The notes: generated by a model from the sequence alone, not told the origin. 64,000 bases of DNA from Luteolibacter sp. (GCA_030828305.1 JAURCU010000002.1:1-64000); one strand, 5' to 3'; counted from the stretch's first letter, positions 21,014 to 31,530 are shown. A program made the numbers and translations.

Positions 21014-21565
21014 TCAGCTCTGACGTTGCTCTTCGTTGAGGAAAGTGACCGCCAGCTCAAAGCAGCGAATTGCCAGTTCTTTGGCCGCCTTTTCATCGAC
21101 CATCCTGACGCCTTCCTCGGTGATTTCGGCGAGGTAGATCTTCCAGGCGTATGTGGCTACTCGGTCGGCATTGTGCGAATTGGGAGATTGGGATTTGCCA
21201 AATCCACGGGAGTGGCGTCGACGCGAGCCGCCCTCTGAGGATTTGGAAACTTTTCTCTCGGCTTGCTCGTTGGAATCGGATGTTTTCTTGGCGCTGCCGG
21301 CATCCTCTTCATTGTCGGAGCTCTTGTCTCTATCAGAAGTCTTATCCTTGAGAGCAGCCCTCTTTTGGTCAGTATCCCTGAATTCATTGGCCTTACCATC
21401 GGATAACTTGTCCTGTGTGGAGGCCTTTTTGGGCTGTTTACGCTGTGACTTGTCTTTGGACGGCCTCTCGGAATTGCCGTTGGCAGTTCGAACCTTGGAT
21501 GGCTTGTTCTTGGCAGATTGGTCCCGGGGCTTTGCGGGCTTGGGTGATTTGGATTCCTCGCTCAT
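21014..21565 (-). CDS. Hypothetical protein with long Lys/Ser/Asp-rich disordered N-terminus and short folded C-terminus
   Basis: KPAKPRDQSAKNKPSKVRTANGNSERPSKDKSQRKQPKK.. then RVATYAWKIYLAEITEEGVRMVDEKAAKELAIRCFELAVTFLNEEQ. Confidence 0.6.
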   Translation of the reverse strand: MSEESKSPKPAKPRDQSAKNKPSKVRTANGNSERPSKDKSQRKQPKKASTQDKLSDGKANEFRDTDQKRAALKDKTSDRDKSSDNEEDAGSAKKTSDSNEQAERKVSKSSEGGSRRRHSRGFGKSQSPNSHNADRVATYAWKIYLAEITEEGVRMVDEKAAKELAIRCFELAVTFLNEEQRQS

Positions 21566-21727
21566 GGGATGTCCGGGATCCTATCAGAAGATTCGGTCAT
21601 GTCCCTGTTTTCTCTGAGATTCTTTTGCGCTTGGGTAAGATCAGCCAGCCCAACTGCCCATGGCAACCACAAGTAGCCGACCGGATCACGACACCACGAT
21701 ACGCCCCGCCCCGGCTTTCATCACACC

Positions 21728-22288
21728 TCAGAAATTGCGGATATCATCCCGATTGGTGCCTACAGTCTTTTCCGGATTGGCGAGCTCGGTTTCACCATCT
21801 TTGCCGCGCGACCAGAGATCATAGTCGGGATTGAAGGCCAGCGTGCCCTTGCGGTAAAGGTAGGGTCGCCCCCACGGGTCGATGATCTCAAGGTTGAGAG
21901 GAGGGATATTGGTGCTGGTTTTCTGGACTAAAGTCTGTTTGCCGCTGCGCGGATCGAGTTCCTTGAGGTAGATGGGAATGGAGCCATCCCCATTGGTCTT
22001 GGAATCCCAACCTTCGTGGAAAAGCGCGTTGTAGAGTTCCTCACTGATGTCACCATCAAGCGGACTATTCTCCAGCTCGCCAGGGTAATTTCCATTGTCG
22101 GCCTTGTATTGCTCAATCGCCGCAGACAGCAATCCGATTTGAACCTTCGCCAGGGCAGTGGCCTGCTTGTCGTTGACGAAACTCATGCCGGCCACAGTAA
22201 TACCTGCCAGAATAATGATAATGACGATAACCGTCATCATCTCGATCAGCGTGAAACCACGCCGATTTGTTTGGATACAGAGGTTCAT
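21728..22288 (-). CDS. Type II secretion GspG-like major pseudopilin
   Basis: RRGFTLIEMMTVIVIIIILAGITVAG; AIEQYKADNGNYPG; DPWGRPYLYR; DYDLWSRGKDGE. Confidence 0.88.
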   Translation of the reverse strand: MNLCIQTNRRGFTLIEMMTVIVIIIILAGITVAGMSFVNDKQATALAKVQIGLLSAAIEQYKADNGNYPGELENSPLDGDISEELYNALFHEGWDSKTNGDGSIPIYLKELDPRSGKQTLVQKTSTNIPPLNLEIIDPWGRPYLYRKGTLAFNPDYDLWSRGKDGETELANPEKTVGTNRDDIRNF

Positions 22289-22319
22289 CCTGTGAGTGTA
22301 GCGCATTAGAGAGGCCAGA

Positions 22320-23606
22320 TCAACCATCGCTCATTGAGGAGACCATCTTGATCAGCGGCAGGAACAGCGCGAACACCACGGATCCGACCACAAGGGCCAA
22401 TAACACGATCATGATGGGCTCCAATATGGAGGTCAGGGCAGCAACCGAGGAATCGACCTCATCGTCATAGACGTCGGCCACCTTGAGCAGCATTTCTGGC
22501 AACTGCCCGGTTTCCTCACCGACGTCGACCATGGAAATCACCATATTGGGGAATACCCCGGAGGCCTGCAGCGGGGTCACGATGCTTTCCCCTTCCTTCA
22601 CGGCTTCATGAACTTTCTCGATTGCTCCGGAAAGCACCACATTGCCAGCCGTGTCGCGGGTAATATTGAGCGCCTGCAGAATGGGCACACCGGAAGTCAC
22701 CAGAGTGCCGAGGGTACGCGAGAAGCGAGCCACCGCACTCTTGCGCTGAAGGTCACCGATAACGGGCATCCTGAGCTTGAGAGTATCCACGAAATGACGA
22801 CCAGGCTTGGTTTTTGCCCACATAGACATCAGGAAGTAGACGACAAACAAAGCCAGGAAAACAAAGACAATGTTGGGGAGCGGACCAACGGAACGCCGCA
22901 AACAGAATTCCGAGGCGCCGAAGACAACCTGGGAAATCATGGGCAGCTCTTGGCCGTTTTCCGAAAACATCTCCTTGAACTTCGGCACGATGAAAATCAT
23001 CAGGAAGACCAGAATGCCAACCGCAATCAGCATTACGATGATGGGATAAACCATGGCGGAAACGATCTTGTTTTTGAGCTTCTGCGCTTTTTCCTGATAT
23101 TCCGCCAAACGGGTCAGGACAAGTTCGAGCACACCACCAAGCTCACCCGCCTTGACCATATTGACATAAAGTTTATTGAAGATATTCGGGTGCTGAGCAA
23201 GCGACTCCGAAAATGTAGAGCCACCCTGCACGTTGTCAGCCAACTGGTTGACCGTATGCTTGAGTAGCGGGTTGGGCTCTTGCTTCTCAAGCACGGTAAG
23301 ACTGCGCACCAAAGGCAAACCGGAGTCGATCAGTGTCGCCAGCTGGCGGGTGAAGATCATCAGGTTCTTGGGCTTAACCTTGAGGCCGAACTGCCCCTTG
23401 AGCGAGCTCGGTTTGCCACCCGCTTTGGGCTTGCGCTTGGCAACAGCCGCTTTGGGCTTGGCGGCTTTGCCTTCCTCCTGAATGTGGGTCGGATATAGGC
23501 CGTTGGCGCGAAGTAGCTGGATAGCTTCGGCTTCGGAAGATGCCTCGATGGTATCGGCGCTTTGCTCTCCTTTGGCGTCGAGAGCGATGTATTGGAATTT
23601 GGCCAT
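22320..23606 (-). CDS. Type II secretion / type IV pilus inner-membrane protein GspF/PilC
   Basis: FTRQLATLIDSGLPLVRSLTVLE; NKIVSAMVYPIIVMLIAV; FSRTLGTLVTSGVPILQAL; MVDVGEETGQLPEML. Confidence 0.93.
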   Translation of the reverse strand: MAKFQYIALDAKGEQSADTIEASSEAEAIQLLRANGLYPTHIQEEGKAAKPKAAVAKRKPKAGGKPSSLKGQFGLKVKPKNLMIFTRQLATLIDSGLPLVRSLTVLEKQEPNPLLKHTVNQLADNVQGGSTFSESLAQHPNIFNKLYVNMVKAGELGGVLELVLTRLAEYQEKAQKLKNKIVSAMVYPIIVMLIAVGILVFLMIFIVPKFKEMFSENGQELPMISQVVFGASEFCLRRSVGPLPNIVFVFLALFVVYFLMSMWAKTKPGRHFVDTLKLRMPVIGDLQRKSAVARFSRTLGTLVTSGVPILQALNITRDTAGNVVLSGAIEKVHEAVKEGESIVTPLQASGVFPNMVISMVDVGEETGQLPEMLLKVADVYDDEVDSSVAALTSILEPIMIVLLALVVGSVVFALFLPLIKMVSSMSDG

Positions 23607-23649
23607 GGTAGGTAGTTGGTTGGGAGGAATTGAGGTAGTCTGTCCAAAA

Positions 23650-25320
23650 TCAGGTATATTTCAACACTTCTTCAATGGTGGTATTGCCCATGTAAATGTT
23701 GCGCAGACCATCTTCTCGCAGGGTGTTCATGCCCAGCTCAATAGCCTTCTGCTTGATCACCACGGTTGGAGCCCTGCTGGTGATCAATTCCCGTAGGGTA
23801 TCATTGATGTCGAGAAGCTCATAGAGGCCCTGACGGCCGCGGTAGCCAGTGTGACCACAGATATCACAGCCGGCTCCGGTGTGGAACTCTTTGTCGCCCA
23901 ATTCATGGGCGGAGACCCCTAATTGACTCAAGATGGCTTCCGATGGTTCGTAGGCGGTCTTGCACTCCAGACAGATACTGCGCACCAGACGCTGGGCCAG
24001 CACACCCTCCAGTGAAGCCGCCACAAGGAAGGGCTCGCAACCCATGTCGAGCAATCGGGTGACAGCTCCCGGTGCATCATTGGTATGGAGGGTGGAGAGC
24101 ACCAAGTGGCCGGTGAGAGCCGCCTGTATGCCAATGGCCGCCGTGTCCTTGTCACGCATTTCCCCGACCATGATGCGATCCGGGTCCTGACGCAGGAAGG
24201 CGCGTAACACGCGAGGGAAGGTCAGGCCGATGGCCTCGTTGATAGGAATCTGGACAATGCCATCAATGTCATACTCCACCGGATCTTCGGCAGTGAGCAG
24301 CTTGGAGTCGATGGTATTGATGCGGCGAAGAGCTGCGTAAAGGGTGGTGGTCTTGCCAGCACCGGTGGGGCCGGTCACAATGAAGATGCCATTGGGCTTT
24401 TCTATGGTCTCGGCAATGTAGTCGTAGATGTGATTGGGCAGACCGAGATTGTCCAGAGAGAGATTCACAGAGGCCCGGTCGAGTACCCGCAACACGATGG
24501 ATTCGCCATAGATGGTGGGCAGTGAGGAAACCCGCATGTCCACCTGTTTATCGCCAACCTGCTTGACGATGCGACCGTCCTGTGGAACCCGCCGCTCCGC
24601 AATGTTCATGTTAGCCATGACCTTGACGCGCGAAATGATGGGAAGCGCCAGGTGGGCGGGTGGCGGCGCCATTTCATAGAGCGCACCGTCCACCCGATAG
24701 CGGATCTTGAAATCATCCTCGAAGGGCTCGAAGTGAATATCGGATGCCTTTTCCTTGATTGCCTGGTAGAGCACCAGGTCGACGTAGCGAATGATGGGAG
24801 CGGAGTTGACCTCGTTTTCGAGATCTTCGTCGCTAAGATCGATGGAACTGAGCTCGAACTGGTCGAGGATGTCCTGCATCGCTTTGCCCTCACCACCATA
24901 ACATTCGTTGATCTTAGCCTCGACGAGGTAGTCGGGAGCAACCACAACGCGCACGTCACGCTCAAGCGCGAAGCGCAGATCCTCAACGACCTGCGGATTC
25001 AGGGGATCGACCAAGGCAACGCTGAGGCCGTCGTCATCAAATTTGACAGGAAGCGCTCCATGAAGCCGCGCGGTTCCCGCGGGCACCAGTGCCAACAAAG
25101 CGTCGGCGGGACGCCAGTCAGTGATATCGACCACTTCGGTTCCAAGCTCGGTTGCCACGATGGGCCAGATATCATCGCGGTGATGAATGACCTCAAAGTC
25201 CGCGAGAATCTCGGCGATCTCTTTACCGCTGTGCTCCACCTCCGACAAAATGTCCTGAGCCAGCGAGGGGTCGACGAGACCGCGCGACTGAAATAGGTCG
25301 ATGATCTGTTGGTTGTCCAT
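23650..25320 (-). CDS. GspE/PilB-family secretion ATPase (copy A)
   Basis: GPTGAGKTTTLYAAL; AEDPVEYDIDGIVQ; LVLSTLHTNDAPGAVTRLLDMG; paired CxxC zinc motifs. Confidence 0.93.
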   Translation of the reverse strand: MDNQQIIDLFQSRGLVDPSLAQDILSEVEHSGKEIAEILADFEVIHHRDDIWPIVATELGTEVVDITDWRPADALLALVPAGTARLHGALPVKFDDDGLSVALVDPLNPQVVEDLRFALERDVRVVVAPDYLVEAKINECYGGEGKAMQDILDQFELSSIDLSDEDLENEVNSAPIIRYVDLVLYQAIKEKASDIHFEPFEDDFKIRYRVDGALYEMAPPPAHLALPIISRVKVMANMNIAERRVPQDGRIVKQVGDKQVDMRVSSLPTIYGESIVLRVLDRASVNLSLDNLGLPNHIYDYIAETIEKPNGIFIVTGPTGAGKTTTLYAALRRINTIDSKLLTAEDPVEYDIDGIVQIPINEAIGLTFPRVLRAFLRQDPDRIMVGEMRDKDTAAIGIQAALTGHLVLSTLHTNDAPGAVTRLLDMGCEPFLVAASLEGVLAQRLVRSICLECKTAYEPSEAILSQLGVSAHELGDKEFHTGAGCDICGHTGYRGRQGLYELLDINDTLRELITSRAPTVVIKQKAIELGMNTLREDGLRNIYMGNTTIEEVLKYT

Positions 25321-25386
25321 TTGGTCTGAGGAGAGGGCTTGAGTGACCCGGAAATGATTGGATTAAGGGCGAAAGCAGGGAGTGGA

Positions 25387-27063
25387 TTAATCGAGATCGG
25401 ACATGGTGGCATGCACCACTTCATTGGCCGAGGTCAGGCCGGCAAGCACCTTGCGGATGCCATCTTCACGCAGAGTGCGCATTCCAAGCTCGCGGGCTCG
25501 GCGACGAAGCTGTCCGGTCGTCAGGTTGGAGTTGATCATCTGGCGGACTTCATCGTCGACGGAGAACATCTCGAAAATGCCCATGCGCCCCTTGAAACCA
25601 AGTTCTCGGCAGCGGTCGCAACCCACTGGACCGCGTATTTCCGCCTCGGCAATGCGCGAACTATCCAGCGAGAGAGCGCGGAGCTCCTTGTCGGTAAGCT
25701 CAGCGGGCTGCTTACAAATAGGACACAAACGACGCACCAGGCGCTGGGCCAACACTGCGCGCACAGCTGAGGCAATGAGGAAGGGTTTGACGCCGATATC
25801 GGAGAGACGTGCCACCGCTGATGGAGCATCGTTGGTGTGAAGAGTGGAGAACACCAAGTGACCGGTAAGCGAGGCGTTGATCGCAATGTTGGCGGTTTCA
25901 GCATCCCGAATCTCACCTACCATGATGATGTTGGGAGCCTGACGCAGCATCGAGCGCAAAGCGGCGGCAAAACTCATACCGATGTCGGTTTTAACCATCA
26001 CCTGGTTGATCCCGGCAAGTTCATACTCAACTGGATCCTCAACCGTGATGATTTTCTTGTCCGGCTGGTTGATGACATTCAGACAGGCATAAAGAGTGGT
26101 GGTCTTACCGGAACCAGTGGGGCCGGTCACCAGAAGGATACCGTCGGGAAGACGCAGCAGACGCTCGAAGCCTTGCTGATCATCCGAGAAGAAACCCAAC
26201 TCGGGGAGACCGAGCAAAAGCGCCGTCTTGTCGAGAATACGCATGACGATGGATTCGCCGTGGTTGGAAGGCACTGAAGACACCCGAAGGTCCACGTCCT
26301 TGTCTCCCATCTTTAGCTGGATACGCCCATCCTGGGGCAGGCGCTTTTCCGCAATCGACATCGAACCACTCATCACCTTGAGACGTGCGATAATGGAGGG
26401 CAGAAGCTTTTTGGGGTGGCTGTCGGTGTGGACCAACTTGCCATCAAGGCGGTATCGGATGCGCACCGAGGTTTCGAGCGGCTCGATATGAATATCAGAG
26501 GCTCTCATCCTCATTGCCTCGGTCAGCGTGTGCATCACCAGGCGGATGATGGGAGCATCGTCGCGCTCATTACCGCTCTCGCCATCATTGGTCGTCACGG
26601 TGATCCCCTCCTCCTTGCGCGTAATCACGCCTTCCGCCGAATAGAGCTCAGCGAGATGATTCTCAATGTCGCGCACGGTCGCACAGACAAAAATGATCTC
26701 CCGGCCCACGATCATGGGCAAACTGTCAAGAGTTTCGAAATTGAGGGGATCGGCTATCGCTACCTGCAAAGTGATGCCGTCATCCTGCATTGGAATACAC
26801 ATGAAACGCTGGGCATTCTCAGCGGAAACCTGACTTACCAAGGAAGGGTCGATTTCCGAATCCTTGATGGAAACAAAATCCACGCCCGCATTGATGGCCA
26901 GGGTGCTGGCAACATCTTCCTGGCTCAGGCTGGTTTGACTCAGCAGGCGCTGGATCAAGGTCTCACTGACAGTCAACGAGCCTTTCGCAGCTTCGACATC
27001 TTCCTCTGACACCAGGCCTGCCTCGACCAACAATTGGACAAGATACTCTTCGTTAGAAAACAC
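25387..27063 (-). CDS. GspE/PilB-family secretion ATPase (copy B)
   Basis: GPTGSGKTTTLYACL; VEDPVEYELAGINQV; LVFSTLHTNDAPSAVARLSDIG; CPICK..CDRC zinc motifs. Confidence 0.93.
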   Translation of the reverse strand: MFSNEEYLVQLLVEAGLVSEEDVEAAKGSLTVSETLIQRLLSQTSLSQEDVASTLAINAGVDFVSIKDSEIDPSLVSQVSAENAQRFMCIPMQDDGITLQVAIADPLNFETLDSLPMIVGREIIFVCATVRDIENHLAELYSAEGVITRKEEGITVTTNDGESGNERDDAPIIRLVMHTLTEAMRMRASDIHIEPLETSVRIRYRLDGKLVHTDSHPKKLLPSIIARLKVMSGSMSIAEKRLPQDGRIQLKMGDKDVDLRVSSVPSNHGESIVMRILDKTALLLGLPELGFFSDDQQGFERLLRLPDGILLVTGPTGSGKTTTLYACLNVINQPDKKIITVEDPVEYELAGINQVMVKTDIGMSFAAALRSMLRQAPNIIMVGEIRDAETANIAINASLTGHLVFSTLHTNDAPSAVARLSDIGVKPFLIASAVRAVLAQRLVRRLCPICKQPAELTDKELRALSLDSSRIAEAEIRGPVGCDRCRELGFKGRMGIFEMFSVDDEVRQMINSNLTTGQLRRRARELGMRTLREDGIRKVLAGLTSANEVVHATMSDLD

Positions 27064-27211
27064 GGGGATTTTATGTCTGTGGGCGGGATTTAATCACTCA
27101 CTCTCCATCGTGTGACGGTGTGAATGTAAGCGAGACTGTTCAAGCCCTCACGGTTTGTCAACATGCCTCACTGGCTGGGATCATTTTTCCTGAACCAGGC
27201 CCAGTCTTGTT

Positions 27212-28150
27212 TCATGGAACATCAACAAGAGGCGTTAACTCTCTCGAAATCAACCACTCTTCGAGTCGCTTCGGCCAAATCACGGAATCCTTTTTTCCTT
27301 TCAAACCAAAACCGTGACCACCATGTGCATACACATGACATACAACAGCCACTCCCTTCTCGGCGCATGCGGCTGTAAACTCTGTGGAATTGCGCAGTGA
27401 AACCACCTTGTCATCGGCAGCGTGGATCAGAAAACAGGGAGGAGTATCCGCATCCACCTGCTGGTGGGCGGAGACCAGATCCTTCAATTCTTCGGATGCT
27501 GCCTCGCCGAGGAGACGGACCTGCGAACCCTTATGCATCCAGGGTGAGTTCATGCCAATTACCGGATAGACCAAAATCGCGAAGTCCGGGCGACAGGAAT
27601 ACTCCATGTGCCACTGCTCATCCTTGAAGCTCTTCTTGTGTAGGGTTGCAGTCATCGCGGTGAGGTGCCCGCCTGCTGAGGAACCCATCACGCCGACCTT
27701 GTTCGGATCCACTCCCCACTTCTTGGCATGGGCGCGCATGGTGCGAATAGCACAACGGGCATCAAGAAGAGGGAGCGGAAACTGCAACGCGAACGCCGGA
27801 TTGTCACTGACCCGGTATTTCACGATCATGGCCACCAGCCCCCTCTGCACCATCCATTTGGCATAGTCATAACCCTCATGACCCATGGCCAGCGCAGTGT
27901 AGCCGCCACCAGGAAAAATCACCACGCCGGCACCCGTGCGTTTTTCAGGCGGTGGCATCATGATCTTGTAGGCGGGCACCGCGACATTGCGGATACCCCC
28001 GTCTGCATACTCACCGCGTTGCCTGACCTCTTCCTTCACCGCCGCCGACTTGACACCCAGAGGCGCGCCATCCGGAAACAGGGCAATCCAATCGTCGGCA
28101 GCGTGTACCCATGCCACAAGCCCCAGCAGGCATAAAAGAACCTTTCTCAT
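27212..28150 (-). CDS. Secreted alpha/beta hydrolase (esterase/lipase, BD-FAE-like)
   Basis: Signal peptide MRKVLLCLLGLVAWVHA; VVIFPGGGYTALA; GVMGSSAGGHLTAM; C-terminal DD..H triad-like residues. Confidence 0.85.
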   Translation of the reverse strand: MRKVLLCLLGLVAWVHAADDWIALFPDGAPLGVKSAAVKEEVRQRGEYADGGIRNVAVPAYKIMMPPPEKRTGAGVVIFPGGGYTALAMGHEGYDYAKWMVQRGLVAMIVKYRVSDNPAFALQFPLPLLDARCAIRTMRAHAKKWGVDPNKVGVMGSSAGGHLTAMTATLHKKSFKDEQWHMEYSCRPDFAILVYPVIGMNSPWMHKGSQVRLLGEAASEELKDLVSAHQQVDADTPPCFLIHAADDKVVSLRNSTEFTAACAEKGVAVVCHVYAHGGHGFGLKGKKDSVIWPKRLEEWLISRELTPLVDVP

Positions 28151-28198
28151 GCCTATCATCCTGTGGGCTTGTCTGGCTTACAGCAAGAGTGAAGCCGT

Positions 28199-29347
28199 TC
28201 AGAGGCGCACGGCCAGTCTTGTCCGTGGCTCCAGCGGAAACTCACGCACCTGCCTCACGTTGGAGCGGCGGTGGATACCGACCAACAAACCGACCGAAGC
28301 CAGACTCAGCACCAAACTGGTGCCACCATAACTCACGAAGGGAAGCGGCAGACCATCGTTGGGTAGCATGGCCGTTGTCACCCCTATATTCTGGATCGCA
28401 GGCACCACGATCAGGCAGGTCAACCCGAGGGCGAGGCAGCGGTTGAAAACACTGTTGGCCTGCAAGGCGATGCCACAACCGGCTACAGCAATCAGCAGAT
28501 ACAGCAATACGACTAACAAGGTGCAAACCAATCCCAACTCCTCGCCGATGACCGGGAAAATGAAATCAATATGAGCGAATGTCAGGGTGCCGAATTTCTC
28601 AACACCGTTGCCGAGACCAACGCCTGTGGGACCACCATTGCCGAGGGCCAGCAGCGCACGCCATTGCTGCATGCCACGGTCGAGTTGATGGACCGGGTCA
28701 TCAAGATTGAGCCAGGCCTCGATGCGGCCCCAGCGGTTGGCATTGTTGATCAAATACCAAAAGACCGCGCCGCAGGCTGCAATGGCTGTCGGCATCATGT
28801 AAATCAGGCGCGCGCCCATGCAGAAGAAAATTGCCCCGCAGGTGAGGGCAAGGGTGATCGCGGAGCCGACATCGGTTTCCATGGCGATCAGGCCGAGCGG
28901 CACGGCAGCGATCATGCCCGGCACCACGAAACCACGCCAGAAGGTATGGGTTTCGGACTGCCAGCGGGCGAACCAACTTGCCAGCCAGATTACCACTACG
29001 ATCTTTGCCAGCTCGGAAGGCTGAAACTGGTTGATGACAGGCATCCGGATCCAACGCTTGGAACCGAACTGCTCCACCCCGATGCCGGGCACAAAACAAA
29101 GTGCAAGCAAGACACATGCAATACCAAGCATCCATGGAGTGAGCTTGCGAAAACGATCCAACGGCATCATCGCCGCGATGACAGCCAGCACCAAACCCGC
29201 CACCACCATACAGGCCTGACGCGTGAGGAAGTGGTAAGGATCCTCCATTCCACTGACCCAGGCACTGGTGCTCGCCAGCATCACAAGACCCAAGCCGACC
29301 AGCAGGGCGACCGAAGCGCAGAGGATGATGGTGTAATGACGTGCCAT
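28199..29347 (-). CDS. ftsW: SEDS-family cell division protein FtsW
   Basis: VGLGLVMLASTSAW; FQPSELAKIVVVIWLASW; GPTGVGLGNGVEKFG; LPLPFVSYGGTSLV. Confidence 0.92.
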   Translation of the reverse strand: MARHYTIILCASVALLVGLGLVMLASTSAWVSGMEDPYHFLTRQACMVVAGLVLAVIAAMMPLDRFRKLTPWMLGIACVLLALCFVPGIGVEQFGSKRWIRMPVINQFQPSELAKIVVVIWLASWFARWQSETHTFWRGFVVPGMIAAVPLGLIAMETDVGSAITLALTCGAIFFCMGARLIYMMPTAIAACGAVFWYLINNANRWGRIEAWLNLDDPVHQLDRGMQQWRALLALGNGGPTGVGLGNGVEKFGTLTFAHIDFIFPVIGEELGLVCTLLVVLLYLLIAVAGCGIALQANSVFNRCLALGLTCLIVVPAIQNIGVTTAMLPNDGLPLPFVSYGGTSLVLSLASVGLLVGIHRRSNVRQVREFPLEPRTRLAVRL

Positions 29348-29383
29348 GGCGATGGGGTGTATGGGTAGGGCGGTAGCGGCTTA

Positions 29384-30190
29384 TCAGGGAATCTTCAGGG
29401 TCATGCCAAGGCGCAGTTTGCGGGCATCGCTGATCCCGTTGGCCTCCATGAGTTTTTTCTGGTCCACACCGTGACGGGTGGCGATGCGCCAGATGGTGTC
29501 GCCCTTCTGCACCACATACTTTCCATCAGCACTGCCACCCTGAGCAATCTGCACCGCGCGCGGTGCGTTGCGGGTATCAATCGCTTCAACCAGTCCTTGA
29601 TCTCGCACAGGCACGACGGGAGGCGCGTCCTCGTTGACAGTAGACCGTACCATGATTGTCTGAGCCTGGAGCATCGGGCGCGGGGTCTTGATGACCACCC
29701 GCTTCACCGGAATTTTCAGCAGGTAACCCAGACGAATGTTGGCGTTGTCGTTGAGCTGGCGCAAATCGGATTCCGCGATCTGGTGAGCCGCCGCAATCGA
29801 CGCATAGCTATCTCCTTTGGCAACGATGTAGGGTTTCTCATCGGTGGCCAACTGCGAGGAAACCACACCGTGCTCGGCAGTGGCTTGGGGCACCACGGAA
29901 GCGGGCGCCTCAAGCTTTACATCGATCGGTTTGGCGGTGGCCTGCTCTGCAGGGCGATCACTCAGAAAGCGGTGGTGCACAAAGATCATCGCAACAGCGA
30001 GTAGGTGGATCAGCAGGATCACGAGCAGAGCGCGGCCAATACGTGCCGAATTCTCACCGTCCTCAAAATCACGGGAACTGGCCGTGGTGGTGGCACGTTG
30101 CTTGCGGCGGCCTCGGGTAACAGCGCTCAGCTTGCGGAAGACGCCCTTGGACACGGGCTTGCGTTTGGTGGGTAGGGTCTGGGATTTCAT
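29384..30190 (-). CDS. Single-TM protein with two LysM domains
   Basis: TM ALLVILLIHLLAVAMIFV; YIVAKGDSYASIAAAHQI..LLKIP and YVVQKGDTIWRIATRHGV..TLKIP. Confidence 0.88.
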   Translation of the reverse strand: MKSQTLPTKRKPVSKGVFRKLSAVTRGRRKQRATTTASSRDFEDGENSARIGRALLVILLIHLLAVAMIFVHHRFLSDRPAEQATAKPIDVKLEAPASVVPQATAEHGVVSSQLATDEKPYIVAKGDSYASIAAAHQIAESDLRQLNDNANIRLGYLLKIPVKRVVIKTPRPMLQAQTIMVRSTVNEDAPPVVPVRDQGLVEAIDTRNAPRAVQIAQGGSADGKYVVQKGDTIWRIATRHGVDQKKLMEANGISDARKLRLGMTLKIP

Positions 30191-30219
30191 GGGAGTTTTC
30201 AGCTTGGTTTCTTGGGGGA

Positions 30220-31530
30220 TTATTGAAGTTGCTCAACGAGCTTGCGAAAGTGATCGCCACGCTCTTGGTAACCAGTGAATTGGTCAAAAGAGGAGGTGCC
30301 CGGAGAGAGCAGAACCACACTGCCACGCGCAGCGAGATCGCGTGCCTTGTAAACAGCCTCGTCAAGAGTGACGAGCTGCTCGCAAGGACAATGGCCCTTG
30401 ATGATTTCCGCGATCTGGCCGGCGATTTCACCATAGGTGACCACGGCGAGAACCCTCTCGCGCAGCATTGGCAGAACGCCGGTGTAATCCAGCCCTTTGT
30501 CCTTGCCGCCACAGATAAGGACCACCGGGCGGGTCTGGGAGCGCAACGCGCTGTTCAATGCGTGAAGGTTAGTCGCTTTCGAATCGTTGAGGTATTCCAC
30601 GCCATCCAGGGTCCGGATGAGCTCACAACGATGGAGTGGTGGGGAGTAATTGCGCAGGGCTTGGCTGAGCACTGCCATCGGGATGCCGAGAGCGCGGCAG
30701 GCAGCAAGGGCCGCCATCAGGTTTTCGGCATTGTGGAGACCACGTAGGGCGGTTTCCTCGGTCATCTTCATGACCAACTCTCCCCGGCATCGGATCTCGT
30801 TGCCATCGGAATACCATTCGGCCTCGGAGTCTTCGGTGGAAAAAGTCACGAGGGTCGCACACAAATCGGGAATCGCTTCACCCCAACGCGCCACCACAAC
30901 ATCTCCCTCTCCCACATTCTTGAATATGCGTAGCTTCGCCTTGCGATAGCTATCGACACTCGGGTAGCGGTCCATGTGATCGGGGGCAAAGTTCAGCCAC
31001 ACCGCCACCATCGGATGCAATTGTTCGATGGTCTCGAGTTGGAAAGAACTCAGTTCCAGCGCGATCACTTCGGGCTGAGACTCCGCAAGGGCGACTTCCG
31101 AAAAGGGAAGGCCGTAATTACCGCAGGCCGTGCCACCCAAGCCGGCGTGAGCGAGCATGCAAGACACCAACTCGGTGGTGGTGGTCTTGCCATTGGTGCC
31201 GGTGATACCCACCAGGCGGCCTTTGAAAACACGCGACGCCAACTCGACTTCACCAATCAACTCTTTCGCGCGCGGGCGATAGGCAGCAACGTATGAGCCA
31301 TAAGTATCGATGCCCGGGCTTAGCACGAGAATGTCGGCCTGCATCGACCCGGCAGCAGCCTCATCTGCATCGGGATGAGTTTCGACTTCATCCGGCAAAT
31401 CGGCAAATGCCTGCGGACCTGCCTGATCCCAGAGCGAGACCCTTGCCCCATGCTTGAGGGCAAGCGCCGCGGCGGCCTGGCCGCTGCGGCCTGCACCCAG
31501 AATGGCGATGTGCTTGTCCTTGAATTTCAT
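30220..31530 (-). CDS. murD: UDP-N-acetylmuramoylalanine--D-glutamate ligase
   Basis: HIAILGAGRSGQAAA; GITGTNGKTTTTEL; LNFAPDHMDRY; NDSKATNLHALNSAL. Confidence 0.94.
   Translation of the reverse strand: MKFKDKHIAILGAGRSGQAAAALALKHGARVSLWDQAGPQAFADLPDEVETHPDADEAAAGSMQADILVLSPGIDTYGSYVAAYRPRAKELIGEVELASRVFKGRLVGITGTNGKTTTTELVSCMLAHAGLGGTACGNYGLPFSEVALAESQPEVIALELSSFQLETIEQLHPMVAVWLNFAPDHMDRYPSVDSYRKAKLRIFKNVGEGDVVVARWGEAIPDLCATLVTFSTEDSEAEWYSDGNEIRCRGELVMKMTEETALRGLHNAENLMAALAACRALGIPMAVLSQALRNYSPPLHRCELIRTLDGVEYLNDSKATNLHALNSALRSQTRPVVLICGGKDKGLDYTGVLPMLRERVLAVVTYGEIAGQIAEIIKGHCPCEQLVTLDEAVYKARDLAARGSVVLLSPGTSSFDQFTGYQERGDHFRKLVEQLQ

Noticed and set aside
28571-29368. 265-aa plus-strand ORF antisense to ftsW
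   Set aside because: Shadow ORF; no recognisable domain and ftsW is clear on the other strand.
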